Shown here in pieces: positions 16,351 through 25,394 of a stretch of DNA of 64,000 nt (its first letter is position 1; every line of letters begins with the position of its first letter). Both the position numbers and the translations under genes were made by a program. The stretch spans positions 434,001 to 498,000 of the forward strand of contig NZ_KB235922.1 of NCBI RefSeq assembly GCF_000332195.1, written 5' to 3'. This stretch comes from Pleurocapsa sp. PCC 7319 (GTDB lineage Bacteria > Cyanobacteriota > Cyanobacteriia > Cyanobacteriales > Xenococcaceae). A model generated the notes under the pieces. It saw nothing but the letters and a program-made list of their open reading frames with translations. It ran no database searches and had not been told where the DNA came from.

Positions 16351-17805
16351 ATGGCAAAAAGAACTTTTGGTGTAATTGGTTTAGCCGTGATGGGGGAAAA
16401 TCTCGCCCTAAACGTAGAAAGTCGCGGTTTTCCTATTGCTGTCTATAACCGTACTGCTGCCAAAACCGAAAAATTTATGGCAGAAAGAGCGCAAGGCAAA
16501 GATATCAAAGCTGCTTATTCCTTAGAAGAATTTGTTCAGACTTTAGAACGTCCTCGCAATATTCTAGTGATGGTCAAAGCAGGAAAACCAGTAGATGCAG
16601 TTATCGATCAATTAAGACCCATGTTAGACAAAGGGGATACCATTATTGACGGTGGTAACTCTCTGTATGAAGATACTGAAAGACGAACCAAAGATTTAGA
16701 ATCTACTGGGCTAGGTTTTGTCGGTATGGGGGTCAGTGGCGGCGAAGAAGGCGCACTTAATGGCCCTAGTTTGATGCCTGGTGGCACAGAAGCAGGTTAT
16801 CGAGATTTAGAGCCAATCTTAACTAAAATTGCGGCACAGGTAGATGATGGTCCTTGTGTTACTTATATTGGCCCTGGTGGTGCAGGTCACTACGTCAAAA
16901 TGGTTCACAATGGCATTGAGTATGGCGATATGCAGCTCATTGCTGAAGCCTATGACCTAATGAGAAATATCCTCGACTTATCTGGTCAAGAGTTACAAGA
17001 AGTATTTAGCCAGTGGAATCACACTGATGAACTAAATTCCTTCTTAATTGAGATCACTGCCGATATTTTCAGTAATAACGATCCTAAGACTCATAAACCT
17101 CTGGTAGATTCAATTCTCGATGCAGCAGGGCAAAAAGGAACAGGACGCTGGACTGTAGTAAGTTCTCTAGAGTTAGGCGTACCAATTCCCACTATTTATG
17201 CGGCAGTCAATGCTCGTGTAATGTCTGCCTATAAAGATGAAAGGGTGGCTGCATCAAAACAAATTACGGCGCCGACCGCCAAATATGAAGGCGACAAGCA
17301 AGAATTCATCAACAAAGTCAGAGATGCTCTTTACTGTTCTAAGATGTGTTCCTATGCTCAAGGAATGGCATTATTGAGCAAGGCTTCAAGTGAATTTAGC
17401 TTTAATCTTAATTTGCCGGAAATAGCCCGGATCTGGAAGGGAGGCTGTATTATTCAGGCTGGTTTCTTAGACAAGATTAAAAAAGCGTTTAATGAAAATC
17501 CTGATTTACCCAATCTTCTTCTAGCACCTGAATTTAAACAATCAATTTTAGATCGTCAGTCTGCTTGGCGTGAAGTTCTGACTACTGCTAATAGCATGGG
17601 GATCGCTGTTCCTGCTTTCAGTTCTTCTCTAGACTATTTTGATAGCTATCGTCGTGAAAGCTTACCGCAAAATCTAACTCAGGCACAAAGGGATTACTTT
17701 GGGGCCCATACTTATGAGCGAGTAGATCGTCCCAGAGGGGAGTTTTCTCATACTGAGTGGACTAAAGTTGCAGAGAAATCTTTGCAAACTGGCACTACAG
17801 ACTAA
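16351..17805 (+). CDS. gnd: 6-phosphogluconate dehydrogenase, decarboxylating
   Basis: The 484-residue enzyme begins with the NADP-binding loop GVIGLAVMGENLALN. It carries the substrate and catalytic block GPGGAGHYVKMVHNGIEYGD (Lys and Asn/Glu at about 184-192) and the C-terminal dimer-swap tail with AQRDYFGAHTYERVD. It oxidises 6-phosphogluconate to ribulose 5-phosphate, CO2 and NADPH in the cytoplasmic oxidative pentose phosphate pathway, the main night-time NADPH source in cyanobacteria. Length and motifs are canonical. A perfect 11-bp hairpin follows the stop. Confidence 0.96.
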   Translation: MAKRTFGVIGLAVMGENLALNVESRGFPIAVYNRTAAKTEKFMAERAQGKDIKAAYSLEEFVQTLERPRNILVMVKAGKPVDAVIDQLRPMLDKGDTIIDGGNSLYEDTERRTKDLESTGLGFVGMGVSGGEEGALNGPSLMPGGTEAGYRDLEPILTKIAAQVDDGPCVTYIGPGGAGHYVKMVHNGIEYGDMQLIAEAYDLMRNILDLSGQELQEVFSQWNHTDELNSFLIEITADIFSNNDPKTHKPLVDSILDAAGQKGTGRWTVVSSLELGVPIPTIYAAVNARVMSAYKDERVAASKQITAPTAKYEGDKQEFINKVRDALYCSKMCSYAQGMALLSKASSEFSFNLNLPEIARIWKGGCIIQAGFLDKIKKAFNENPDLPNLLLAPEFKQSILDRQSAWREVLTTANSMGIAVPAFSSSLDYFDSYRRESLPQNLTQAQRDYFGAHTYERVDRPRGEFSHTEWTKVAEKSLQTGTTD

Positions 17806-17813
17806 TTAATTTA

Positions 17814-17839
17814 GCTCTACCAAATGAGTTTGGTAGAGC
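17814..17839. terminator. Bidirectional hairpin between convergent gnd and the M50 protease gene
   Basis: GCTCTACCAAA (17814-17824) and TTTGGTAGAGC (17829-17839) form an 11-bp perfect stem with a TGAG loop, in the 41-bp gap between the two stop codons. There is no long T-run, but position and stability fit a shared terminator. Confidence 0.7.
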
Positions 17840-17846
17840 GATCAAT

Positions 17847-19025
17847 CTAACTTTTGCCTTCTAATAATATTTCTTCTGGCTCTTTTGTCTCTGTTTCAAC
17901 TTGATTTGGATTTTGTCCTAACTGTTCCTTCAGCATCAGGTTGATAATTGAAGCCTTCTCTAATAACCCGATCGCTTCTCCTGCTTCTCCGATTACCACT
18001 AGTTCACGAGTGTTTTTGGTTTCAATTAATTTGGCAACTTCCAATAAAGAGGTATTGGCGGGGATAGTATCAACTTCAGGGATCGGTTTAACTATTTCGC
18101 TAATATAGGTTTCATTCCACTGAGAAGTAGGAATTTTTTTAAAATCTTCGGTTGCGATCTCACCCTTTAATAGTTGATTTTGATCCACAACTAAAAACTT
18201 TTTCCAACGCTCTTTACCAATGACATATTCATTCACAAATTCTCTGACGGTGAGATTATCATTAACAATAGGACTATCAGGGATCACTGCATCTTGAGCA
18301 GTATATTGACTCAATTTATCCTGTACTGTAGCGGATTGAGCCGCAAAACCAGCATTGCGTAATAAAAACACACCAATTAGTAAAGTCCAAATACTACCTA
18401 TTTGACTAATACCTAATACGGATAGAAGACCCAGAGAAATTGCCAACCAACCGATTACCTGACCAACTCTTCCGGCAAAAATTATTCCTTTGTTAGGGTT
18501 GCCCGTAATTTTCCAAACAATAGATTTGAGGACGTTTCCACCATCTAGAGGTAATCCAGGAATCATATTGAAAACTGCCAAGATGAGATTAAGATATGCC
18601 ACCAAAGAAACGATCGCCTTTAAGGGCAAACTAAGGGGCAGATTTCCCGCTATCAAACTAAAAGCAATAAAAAGTAACAGACTAACTACAGGTCCAGCGA
18701 TCGCCACTAAAAATGCCTGTAAGGGGGTTTCTGATTCTTTTTCTAGAGTCGCCAAACCACCAAAGATAAATAGAGTAATCGATTTGACAGGAATTCCTTG
18801 GGCGATCGCGACAAAACTATGACCTAGTTCATGAGCTAATACCGAAGAAAATAACAACAGAGCAGCAACTAAACCCAAAAACCAGGGCATAATACCTGTT
18901 AATTCGGGGAAACTAGTTAAACTAGAGCCATAGCTCCAAGTAACTAAACCCAACACAAAAAACCACGAGGGGTTAATAAAAAATGGGATACCAAATAAAT
19001 TACCGATCCGAATGTTGCCGTTCAT
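17847..19025 (-). CDS. Site-2-type M50 metalloprotease with CBS domains
   Basis: Starting at ATG 19025 (MNGNIRIGNLFGIPFF), with the Shine-Dalgarno CAGGAG 6 nt upstream, the protein is 392 residues. A longer in-frame start at 19064 lacks such a site. The zinc motif HELGH is at residues 65-69, and the third ligand lies in LPLDGGNVL (D161), both within about six membrane helices. The C-terminal 150 residues form a CBS pair (DLTVREFVNEYVIGKERW and then the second half ending VVIGEAGEAIGLLEKAS). By family knowledge it cleaves membrane proteins within the bilayer, for example anti-sigma factors, under control of a nucleotide sensed by the CBS pair. Targets are unknown. Confidence 0.9.
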   Translation of the reverse strand: MNGNIRIGNLFGIPFFINPSWFFVLGLVTWSYGSSLTSFPELTGIMPWFLGLVAALLLFSSVLAHELGHSFVAIAQGIPVKSITLFIFGGLATLEKESETPLQAFLVAIAGPVVSLLLFIAFSLIAGNLPLSLPLKAIVSLVAYLNLILAVFNMIPGLPLDGGNVLKSIVWKITGNPNKGIIFAGRVGQVIGWLAISLGLLSVLGISQIGSIWTLLIGVFLLRNAGFAAQSATVQDKLSQYTAQDAVIPDSPIVNDNLTVREFVNEYVIGKERWKKFLVVDQNQLLKGEIATEDFKKIPTSQWNETYISEIVKPIPEVDTIPANTSLLEVAKLIETKNTRELVVIGEAGEAIGLLEKASIINLMLKEQLGQNPNQVETETKEPEEILLEGKS

Positions 19026-19235
19026 GGCATGCTCCTGTCTAAATTGTGAAATATTATTTCTCATATTTAATGAGAGGTTTTATTTATTTTCGCTTGCTAA
19101 TTGAATTATTAAAATTGTAACGAACCGTAAACTAGAATTGATCTATCTGTTGTATAGTAAAAACCGTCCCAAAAGTTACGGTAACAATTTGAGGCATCTT
19201 AGGCATAATAAATAATAGAGAGACTTCTAATTACT

Positions 19236-19733
19236 ATGTCAGACATTACTCCACAATACCCTGAATCCTATAGTCAAGAAGATATTCAGCAGATTCTCCA
19301 GATTGCGATCGCCCGCCATAATACCGATGAGGAGTTGACACGACAACAATTGTGGGAAATTGCTGGTGAGCTAGACATTAGCAATTCCACAATCCAAGCT
19401 GCTGAAAAAGATTGGTTAGTAGGGAAGGCTGACGAGCATCAACGTCGTGCTTTTGATATCTATCGTCGTCAAAACTTCAAGCAGAAAGCTACTAAATTCG
19501 CGATCGTCAATATCTTTTTAATCTCCTTAAATTTAATCGCTGCTGGTACTCTTTCTTGGTCTTTATACATACTCTTATTTTGGGGATTAGGATTAGCTTT
19601 AAGCGGCTGGAAAGCTTATCAGTCCCATGGAGAAGCATACGAAAGAGCCTTTCAAAGATGGAGTTTCCAAAACGAAGTCAAACAAACAGTAGCGACGGTT
19701 TGGACTCGATTACAAAAAGCTTGGCAAATTTAA
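19236..19733 (+). CDS. 2TM-domain protein
   Basis: The 165-residue protein has a helical N-terminal segment (YSQEDIQQILQIAIARH and a following helix resembling the SHOCT/DUF1707-like 'eel' segment). It then has two closely spaced hydrophobic helices (about 88-107 and 111-128) joined by a short turn, flanked by basic residues, and an amphipathic tail ending LQKAWQI. This fits the 2TM domain found in many bacterial membrane proteins and histidine-kinase relatives. Function is unknown. It is divergent from the M50 protease gene and convergent with the next gene across a hairpin. Confidence 0.65.
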   Translation: MSDITPQYPESYSQEDIQQILQIAIARHNTDEELTRQQLWEIAGELDISNSTIQAAEKDWLVGKADEHQRRAFDIYRRQNFKQKATKFAIVNIFLISLNLIAAGTLSWSLYILLFWGLGLALSGWKAYQSHGEAYERAFQRWSFQNEVKQTVATVWTRLQKAWQI

Positions 19734-19778
19734 TTGATAACAAATTTAAACTTATTTAATAAAAGAAAATATTTTATT

Positions 19779-19796
19779 CTGGGGTTAATACCCCAG
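19779..19796. terminator. Hairpin between convergent genes
   Basis: CTGGGGT (19779-19785) and ACCCCAG (19790-19796) form a perfect 7-bp stem with loop TAAT, in the 79-bp gap between two stop codons. ATTTTATT on one side gives a partial T-run for minus-strand transcripts. It probably serves both directions. Confidence 0.6.
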
Positions 19797-19812
19797 TACT
19801 TTATTATTGCTA

Positions 19813-20187
19813 TTATTGGTTTCCTAACCCCAAGAAATTTTTGAGCCAATCTAAGAAATTACCCACATCCTTGGTAGAAACTTTCAGCAAAGAAAGTAAA
19901 CCTACCAAAATTAAAATTGTGCCAATCAGAAAGTTGTTTTCATATAAGACCAAACCAACTACGACTACAAAGTAGGGAGAGGCTATTCGGCTAATTTTTT
20001 CTACGGTGCTAACCAGTTCATTTTCTTCCTCTTCGATGTTAACGGTCTCAGTCTGTAGGAGCGTATCTTGAGGAGAAGTTGAATTGACATTATTAGCTGG
20101 TGGTGAATTAGCTGGTGGTGAGAGTTTGATGTCTTGAAGATCAGATGCTTTGGGCTTTTGTGGTTCACGAGGAGACTTGCCGAACAT
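19813..20187 (-). CDS. Small membrane protein with disordered N-terminus
   Basis: The 124-residue protein has a low-complexity N-terminal half rich in Pro, Ser and Glu (KPKASDLQDIKLSPPANS and a repeat of PPANN). Two hydrophobic helices follow (about 73-88 and 91-106), then a C-terminal amphipathic tail with FLDWLKNFLGLGNQ. No catalytic motif is visible and no family is recognised. It lies in the same direction as the Ser/Thr kinase gene 129 bp upstream, so it could share a transcript with it; this is weak evidence for a functional link. Confidence 0.6.
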   Translation of the reverse strand: MFGKSPREPQKPKASDLQDIKLSPPANSPPANNVNSTSPQDTLLQTETVNIEEEENELVSTVEKISRIASPYFVVVVGLVLYENNFLIGTILILVGLLSLLKVSTKDVGNFLDWLKNFLGLGNQ

Positions 20188-20315
20188 AATTCAAAATTAT
20201 TTTTAGGTAAATTTATCTGTTATTTAAGATAGCTTGAGTTTAAGGTAGATCTACCAATTATCAATTTTTAATTAAGTAATCATTAGTAATTGGGAAAGTT
20301 TATGCCCATCCATCA

Positions 20316-21674
20316 TCATCTTAGATTTAAGCAAGCTTTGATTTCTTGCACCAACCAAGCTGCTTCATCTTGTTTCAATGCACCTCCTAAATTGTAAATG
20401 CGCTCTTGCCCGCGTAATGCTACCTGAAAAATCGAGCCAGTACGCTGTACAAAAACATCCTCTATTTTTTGGCTCGAGCAAACTGTCCTACTATATTGTA
20501 AACCGAAAATTTTACTGAATATTTTAGTTGCATTTGTATCAAGATAAATTTCAGTTTTTGAACCCATTAGAAGTCCCAGTTGACCTAATATTATTAAGAA
20601 AAATATTGAAGATAACCCAGGAATAGCTACAGAAAATCCAAGAGAGAAACTAAATAACACAAAATAGCTAAGTAACCCAGCACAGCCATTATTAAAAATC
20701 TCATCAATTCTATTAAATCCACCGGCGGGGATTCTTATTTCTAATTGTCTTTGCCCCTTTTTTAACTCAATTAATGTAAAAGGTATAGGCTGTTGAATTG
20801 TTGTTCCCAAGACAGTTTTTCTTTCTGAAGTAAACGATGAGGTTTGGGGATGATACTCAAATTTTCCTGATACTAGGGCTTTTTTAGCCTCTGAGGCTTT
20901 TTGAAAGCGTTTTTCTACCGTTAATTCCGTTATTTTTTCGAGCCAATCAATAAAATTTGATTTTAGATTAATGCGATCGCGAAATTGAATTCGAGAGTCT
21001 TTTTGAGGTAAATCCGCAGGAGATTTTCCCGTTAATAAATGAATTAAAGTAGCCCCAAGGGCATATAAATCTGAAGCTTCAACCGCTCTTCCCCAAAACT
21101 GTTCCAAGGGGGCATAACCTACCGTCCCGACTACGGTAAACGTTACTCCTGTTACGGCAGCCTGAGCCTGAACTGCTCCAAAATCAATTAAATATATGCA
21201 ATCATTCTGTCCCAGAATTAAATTACTAGGTTTGATATCTCGATGTAATACTGATGGTTTGAGTTGATGTAAGTAAATTAAAATATCCAGAGTTTGTTTG
21301 GCAATATTAAGTATTTCATCTTCGGTAAAATGATGGTTTTGTTCTAATGATTCTTGTAAAGACAAACCAGGAATATACTGTTGTACCAAAGCAAACCAAG
21401 GTACACCCTGCCCCAATTCTCGATCAAGGTCAAAATAATCATAATATTTAGGAATACGGGGATGATCGAGAGCTTTTAAAGTTTGAGCCTCCCTTTCAAA
21501 AAGCTTCAACTCTTCCCAACGCATTTGCGGATTAAATGCCAACAACTTAATCGCCACTGATTGTGTATTAGTCCGATCTATTGCCAACCAAGTTTGATGT
21601 CCTGCGGCAGTACGCCCTAATTGTCTTTGCAGTTGATATCTAGAGTGTAAAACTTGCCCCTCTTGAAATACCAT
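20316..21674 (-). CDS. Membrane-anchored serine/threonine protein kinase
   Basis: The 452-residue protein has an N-terminal Hanks-type kinase domain (about 12-270): invariant Lys K43 in VAIKL, catalytic loop HRDIKPSN (144-151) and metal-binding DFG (164-166). The glycine-rich loop is atypical, with GRTAAG (20-25) instead of GxGxxG. After a linker, residues about 330-375 contain two hydrophobic helices, followed by a domain of about 80 residues ending LVQEIKACLNLR. The sensor portion is unlike PASTA or WD40 tails. By family knowledge it phosphorylates Ser/Thr on target proteins; targets are unknown. The core catalytic residues are intact, so activity is expected. Confidence 0.9.
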   Translation of the reverse strand: MVFQEGQVLHSRYQLQRQLGRTAAGHQTWLAIDRTNTQSVAIKLLAFNPQMRWEELKLFEREAQTLKALDHPRIPKYYDYFDLDRELGQGVPWFALVQQYIPGLSLQESLEQNHHFTEDEILNIAKQTLDILIYLHQLKPSVLHRDIKPSNLILGQNDCIYLIDFGAVQAQAAVTGVTFTVVGTVGYAPLEQFWGRAVEASDLYALGATLIHLLTGKSPADLPQKDSRIQFRDRINLKSNFIDWLEKITELTVEKRFQKASEAKKALVSGKFEYHPQTSSFTSERKTVLGTTIQQPIPFTLIELKKGQRQLEIRIPAGGFNRIDEIFNNGCAGLLSYFVLFSFSLGFSVAIPGLSSIFFLIILGQLGLLMGSKTEIYLDTNATKIFSKIFGLQYSRTVCSSQKIEDVFVQRTGSIFQVALRGQERIYNLGGALKQDEAAWLVQEIKACLNLR

Positions 21675-21826
21675 ATGATGGATAATACCTCACTCAAACA
21701 AGACCCTCAATATATTTATTTCAGTCTGAACTTTTTTGGTTGGGACTGACAACTAATTTCTGAGATCTTAAATATTTCTTATTCCAAGCCGCAATTCGAA
21801 CTTCTAACCTCAACGCTAATACTTTA

Positions 21827-22558
21827 TCAAGCTGATTTACTTAAGATCTTGATATATTCCTGGACAGTATGAGAAAAACCCATTTCTAAAGCTTCTGCTG
21901 TCAGTGCATGACCGATAGAAACTTCTAAGATATTAGGAATAGTGCAAAATTTAGCGAGATTATCAAGATTGAGATCGTGTCCAGCATTAACTCCCAGACC
22001 TAATTCTTGAGCTTTTTGGGCTGCATTGGCAAATTGTTGCCAAATAAATTCTAAATTCTGCTTTTCACGAAAAGCAGTTGCATAAGGCTCGGTATAGAGT
22101 TCGATCCGCTCTGCACCAGTAGCAGGAACAAGGCTAATTTGCTCAATATCAGCATCCATAAACAAACTAACTCGGCTACCAAGACTCTGTAATTCTTGAA
22201 TAATTGGTTTTAAACGTTCTTGATCTTTCGTCAAATCCCAACCACTATCGGAGGTAAAGGTATCTGGTGTATCTGGCACCAAGGTACATTGAGTTGGTTT
22301 GACTTGGCGCACGATCTTCATAAAAGAAGCTTCTAAAGGATTACCCTCAATATTAAATTCCACCGCAGTTACTACTTCTTCCAAGTCGTAAACGTCACCA
22401 GGTCTAATATGTCTTTGATCCGGTCGAGGGTGAACTGTAATCCCCTTAGCACCTGCATCAATACATATCTGTGCCATCCTAGTAATACTGGGAATACCAA
22501 TATTACGAGTATTTCTAAGTAAAGCTACTTTATTTAAATTGACGCTGAGATTAGTCAT
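21827..22558 (-). CDS. pdxJ: Pyridoxine 5'-phosphate synthase
   Basis: The 243-residue enzyme starts LSVNLNKVALLRNTRN (the conserved 'gvNidHvAtlR.aR' region, here with Lys for His) and continues ITVHPRPDQRHIR with the phosphate-contacting residues. ELYTEPYA and AGHDLNLDNL complete the TIM-barrel signature. It condenses 1-deoxyxylulose 5-phosphate with 3-amino-1-hydroxyacetone phosphate to form pyridoxine 5'-phosphate. Length is standard. The gene upstream (22573-23208) ends 14 bp before this start, so the two probably form an operon. Confidence 0.93.
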   Translation of the reverse strand: MTNLSVNLNKVALLRNTRNIGIPSITRMAQICIDAGAKGITVHPRPDQRHIRPGDVYDLEEVVTAVEFNIEGNPLEASFMKIVRQVKPTQCTLVPDTPDTFTSDSGWDLTKDQERLKPIIQELQSLGSRVSLFMDADIEQISLVPATGAERIELYTEPYATAFREKQNLEFIWQQFANAAQKAQELGLGVNAGHDLNLDNLAKFCTIPNILEVSIGHALTAEALEMGFSHTVQEYIKILSKSA

Positions 22559-22572
22559 GAGGTTTAGTTACC

Positions 22573-23208
22573 TTAGTCTTCAATACCGAGATTGTGATGA
22601 GAGATGTAAAAAGCTTCAGATCGTTTTTGATGATAGCGAAATAATCTTTGGCGGGATTTTAAAGTTTCTCTAGCAATATATCTAAACCATTGATCTACAT
22701 TCGTTCCCGACTGATAGCCATCCAGCAGAGCTTCTTCGGCAAGATCTAACAATATCTTTACTAAATCTGAGGCAGAAATTTCAAGATAACGATTATACTT
22801 ATTTAATTCTTCCTGCCAATGAGGCAAAGTCTCATCTCCTACACCCATATTTCGAGCTAATTCAATGAGATCGTAATGATCGATATACCAAACATTTTTG
22901 TAATCCATATCAGGAAAGATATTAGCTTGACTGGCCAGAATATCTATGATTTGGATAATAATACTATTAATTTTATTTTGTTCAGCTAATGTATAGTGTT
23001 CTTTAACAACTGCTCGCAGCATCTGCGCCAATTCACTATATCTTTGTTGAGCAATAGTGCGGGCTTGCTGGTAATTTTGATCGGCTAAACAACAAAATTT
23101 ATCGTGTTGAGTTTTGGGTAAATTACTATGTCTTTTTCTTGCTTTATATAATTGAGGATTATATGTTGTTTCAGATAATAGATTTGGTAGTAGTTTAAGT
23201 AATAACAT
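22573..23208 (-). CDS. Conserved-type hypothetical protein upstream of pdxJ
   Basis: The 211-residue soluble, largely helical protein has a leucine-rich N-terminus (MLLLKLLPNLL), a long polar helix (NYQQARTIAQQRYSELAQML) and an aromatic C-terminal region (GTNVDQWFRYIARETLKSRQ). I do not recognise a family and see no catalytic motif. It is first in a likely two-gene unit with pdxJ, with a gap of only 14 bp. A role connected with vitamin B6 cannot be inferred from this alone. Confidence 0.65.
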   Translation of the reverse strand: MLLLKLLPNLLSETTYNPQLYKARKRHSNLPKTQHDKFCCLADQNYQQARTIAQQRYSELAQMLRAVVKEHYTLAEQNKINSIIIQIIDILASQANIFPDMDYKNVWYIDHYDLIELARNMGVGDETLPHWQEELNKYNRYLEISASDLVKILLDLAEEALLDGYQSGTNVDQWFRYIARETLKSRQRLFRYHQKRSEAFYISHHNLGIED

Positions 23209-23368
23209 AATAAATCACTAAATGCTAAATATTGGGGCTAATTAACAACTAAAAAATATTGATTTCTGTGCTTTTCCGTATTTATATTTCAAAATTATTA
23301 CTTAAATAGCAAGCTTAAGAAATGATTTCGATCGCTTGATTGAAAGATTTAAATCTTTAGCCAAAATT

Positions 23369-23659
23369 ATGATGGACAACAATACCCAATCAACTGTTAT
23401 CTATCCCAATCTGGAGGCAGCAGCGGCAGCAGTATGCCAAAGATGGTGTCAAAAAAATAGCTATACTAACCCTTTTTATCAAAATGGTAGTTGGTGGGCA
23501 TTTCCACCTCACGGAGTGATGCCTGTCAAAATTCACGATGTTATTAATCTAGACCATACTAAGGCTCGGCGAGTTCAAATACAGCACTATTCCATAACTC
23601 TTTCTATTGCTCTTCTTCCTGATGGCTGTATTGCCCCTCACAATCATCCTGAAGTATAA
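23369..23659 (+). CDS. Short protein of unknown function, possibly truncated by an in-frame stop
   Basis: From ATG 23369 (or 23372) the protein is about 96 residues, Trp/His-rich in the middle (WCQKNSYTNPFYQNGSWWAF, then PHGVMP), and ends in CIAPHNHPEV. A TTG at 23336 would add 11 residues. After the TAA at 23657 the same frame stays open for 23 more codons (VVINSALANPIETVFRDLAI...) with protein-like composition, ending at TGA 23729-23731. The stop may therefore be a recent nonsense mutation in a protein of about 120 residues. No family is recognised. Confidence 0.5.
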   Translation: MMDNNTQSTVIYPNLEAAAAAVCQRWCQKNSYTNPFYQNGSWWAFPPHGVMPVKIHDVINLDHTKARRVQIQHYSITLSIALLPDGCIAPHNHPEV

Positions 23660-23751
23660 GTTGTGATTAATAGTGCGCTGGCAAATCCAATTGAAACCGT
23701 TTTTCGTGATCTAGCCATTCCAATTAGTTGACCTATGATGAGAGATTTTGT

Positions 23752-23796
23752 TAGACAGATAATTATCGTAGGGGCGAACGGCGGTTCGCCCTTACG
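23752..23796 (-). repeat. Dispersed palindrome element (GGGGCGAAC family), reverse copy
   Basis: A near-palindrome (GTAGGGGCGAAC, centre GGCG, GTTCGCCCTTAC) spans 23768-23795 and is preceded by TTAGACAGAT. On the reverse strand it reads palindrome, then TCTGTCTAA, the same order as the copies at 32971 and 43561. Non-coding; located between a short gene and the PRC-barrel gene. Confidence 0.8.
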
Positions 23797-23896
23797 GCTA
23801 ACTGTTACCTGTAAAGGTTTGAAACACCAGGCAAAAATAAGTAAGAGAGCATGAGCATTCTTCTGTTTGGTCTACTCTCTTACTCTGATTACCAAA

Positions 23897-24865
23897 TTAA
23901 CCTGGCTCTTCTTCATATTCAGGAGCCTTTTGTTTTTCTGGAATATTTACTGGAGGAGGATTATATGGCTCTGGTTTGATGTCGTCATCCCAAACATCCT
24001 CTGTTATCGTTTCGTCGTATTGATACTCCTTGACCGGTGGCTGGGCTTCATATACTGGTGCATCATAAACCTCAGGCTCAGCATCTTCCCAATTGTTTTG
24101 TTCGTAATCTTCTTCATAAGGAATTGCCTCCGCCTGCTGTTTAATAGGAGGTGGTGCAACACGAGCTTCTTGCCATTCATCATCATCCCAACGTTCTTCC
24201 ATTACAGGCTCTCTAGTGTCAACTGGAGTTGAAATTGGCGGACGAATAGGAGTTCCTGTTCCCAGTTGATTTTCAGCTTTAATAGTTTGGGGATAATACT
24301 CTTCTTGATCGCTTTCCCAAGGAGGACGACCAATACCCAGACGCTCTAAAAGACCTACAGAAATTTGCTCAATACGTTCTTCTGAACCCTCAAAAACAAT
24401 TAACCGATTAGGACCGCTGCTAACTACTTCTTCAATAGACAGTTCATAGGTACTAATAAACTGCTCTGGTATTTGGGGAATTCCCAGAGAAGCAATAATA
24501 ATAGAATTTATGGCTCCATTTTCCGCATCAAACTGAAAATCTCTGACTTTGCCCAGAGGTTCTCCTGCTTCGGTAATCACCTCACAATTAACTAGTTTGC
24601 TGTAGGCTTCTATGTCAATATCTTCGATAACATTCTCATCATCTACTAAAATTACGTCTCCAGTCTGACGAATGCTATCTAAATACATATACTTGGGGAT
24701 ACCAGAAACCGAAAGTAAGTTATCTCTTAGTCCCAAAGCTACAATTTCTCTGCGATCTATATCTACCAAGACCTCTTTAACCACTCCTAACCTTTTACCA
24801 CTGTTACGAGCAATCACTTGAGTATTGATAAATTCAGAACGTAGATGTATGTTTTCAGTTGTCAT
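23897..24865 (-). CDS. PRC-barrel domain protein with acidic proline-rich tail
   Basis: The 322-residue protein has two PRC-barrel domains (about 5-75 and 80-160). Each begins with a strand reading like LRSEFINTQVIARNSGKRLG or LVNCEVITEAGEPLGKVRDF, typical of the RimM/photosynthetic reaction-centre H fold. Residues about 190-322 are disordered, very rich in Glu, Asp, Pro and Tyr (for example WDDDEWQEARVAPPP). PRC-barrels usually mediate protein assembly; related cyanobacterial proteins are conserved but their role is not settled. It is monocistronic, and a repeat element lies just beyond its 3' end. Confidence 0.85.
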   Translation of the reverse strand: MTTENIHLRSEFINTQVIARNSGKRLGVVKEVLVDIDRREIVALGLRDNLLSVSGIPKYMYLDSIRQTGDVILVDDENVIEDIDIEAYSKLVNCEVITEAGEPLGKVRDFQFDAENGAINSIIIASLGIPQIPEQFISTYELSIEEVVSSGPNRLIVFEGSEERIEQISVGLLERLGIGRPPWESDQEEYYPQTIKAENQLGTGTPIRPPISTPVDTREPVMEERWDDDEWQEARVAPPPIKQQAEAIPYEEDYEQNNWEDAEPEVYDAPVYEAQPPVKEYQYDETITEDVWDDDIKPEPYNPPPVNIPEKQKAPEYEEEPG

Positions 24866-25394
24866 TTTATTGTTTGATTAATGTAAGCTATTGCTTGCAC
24901 TTGTTGCTTATATAGTAAGTCTAAAATGTGAATTATAAAAAGTAAAAACTGACTTCAGAGGTTCATACCAACTGTGTAAGCTTTATCAGAAATAATCATA
25001 AGTAAGCTGATTCACACTGGGTATCTAGTATTTTTCCTAAATCTAACTGCTCTACCTCTATTTCAAAATAATTTCATCATGATTACCACTATATAAATAT
25101 ATAGTTCATTTTAGCTAATCTGTGAGTATTTGACTTATTGGAGCATGAATAGAATGTTTTGGCAAGATGGCAGATTAGCAATCCTAGTCTATTTTCAAGA
25201 TATTTCTGCAAAACAATCAAGATTAGCACCTAAATATTGAAATTGTAATTGACTTAGGCAATTAACTTATTCGTAGCTCAACATACTTGATGTAGTTCAA
25301 GACAATCAGGCTTTTTTATTTATTTGCTGATGTTATTTAGAAGTTGCAAATGGGTACTCTAAAAGTGTTACTGCTTTAGTAGCCTTGAGAGCGC
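24866..25394. other. Intergenic region between divergent genes
   Basis: 529 bp of AT-rich DNA separating the PRC-barrel and PatA-like genes. I see no open frame with coding character, tRNA or strong hairpin. It presumably holds both promoters. Confidence 0.5.

Noticed and set aside
23867-24232. 121-codon plus-strand frame
   Set aside because: Antisense of the acidic tail of the PRC-barrel gene.
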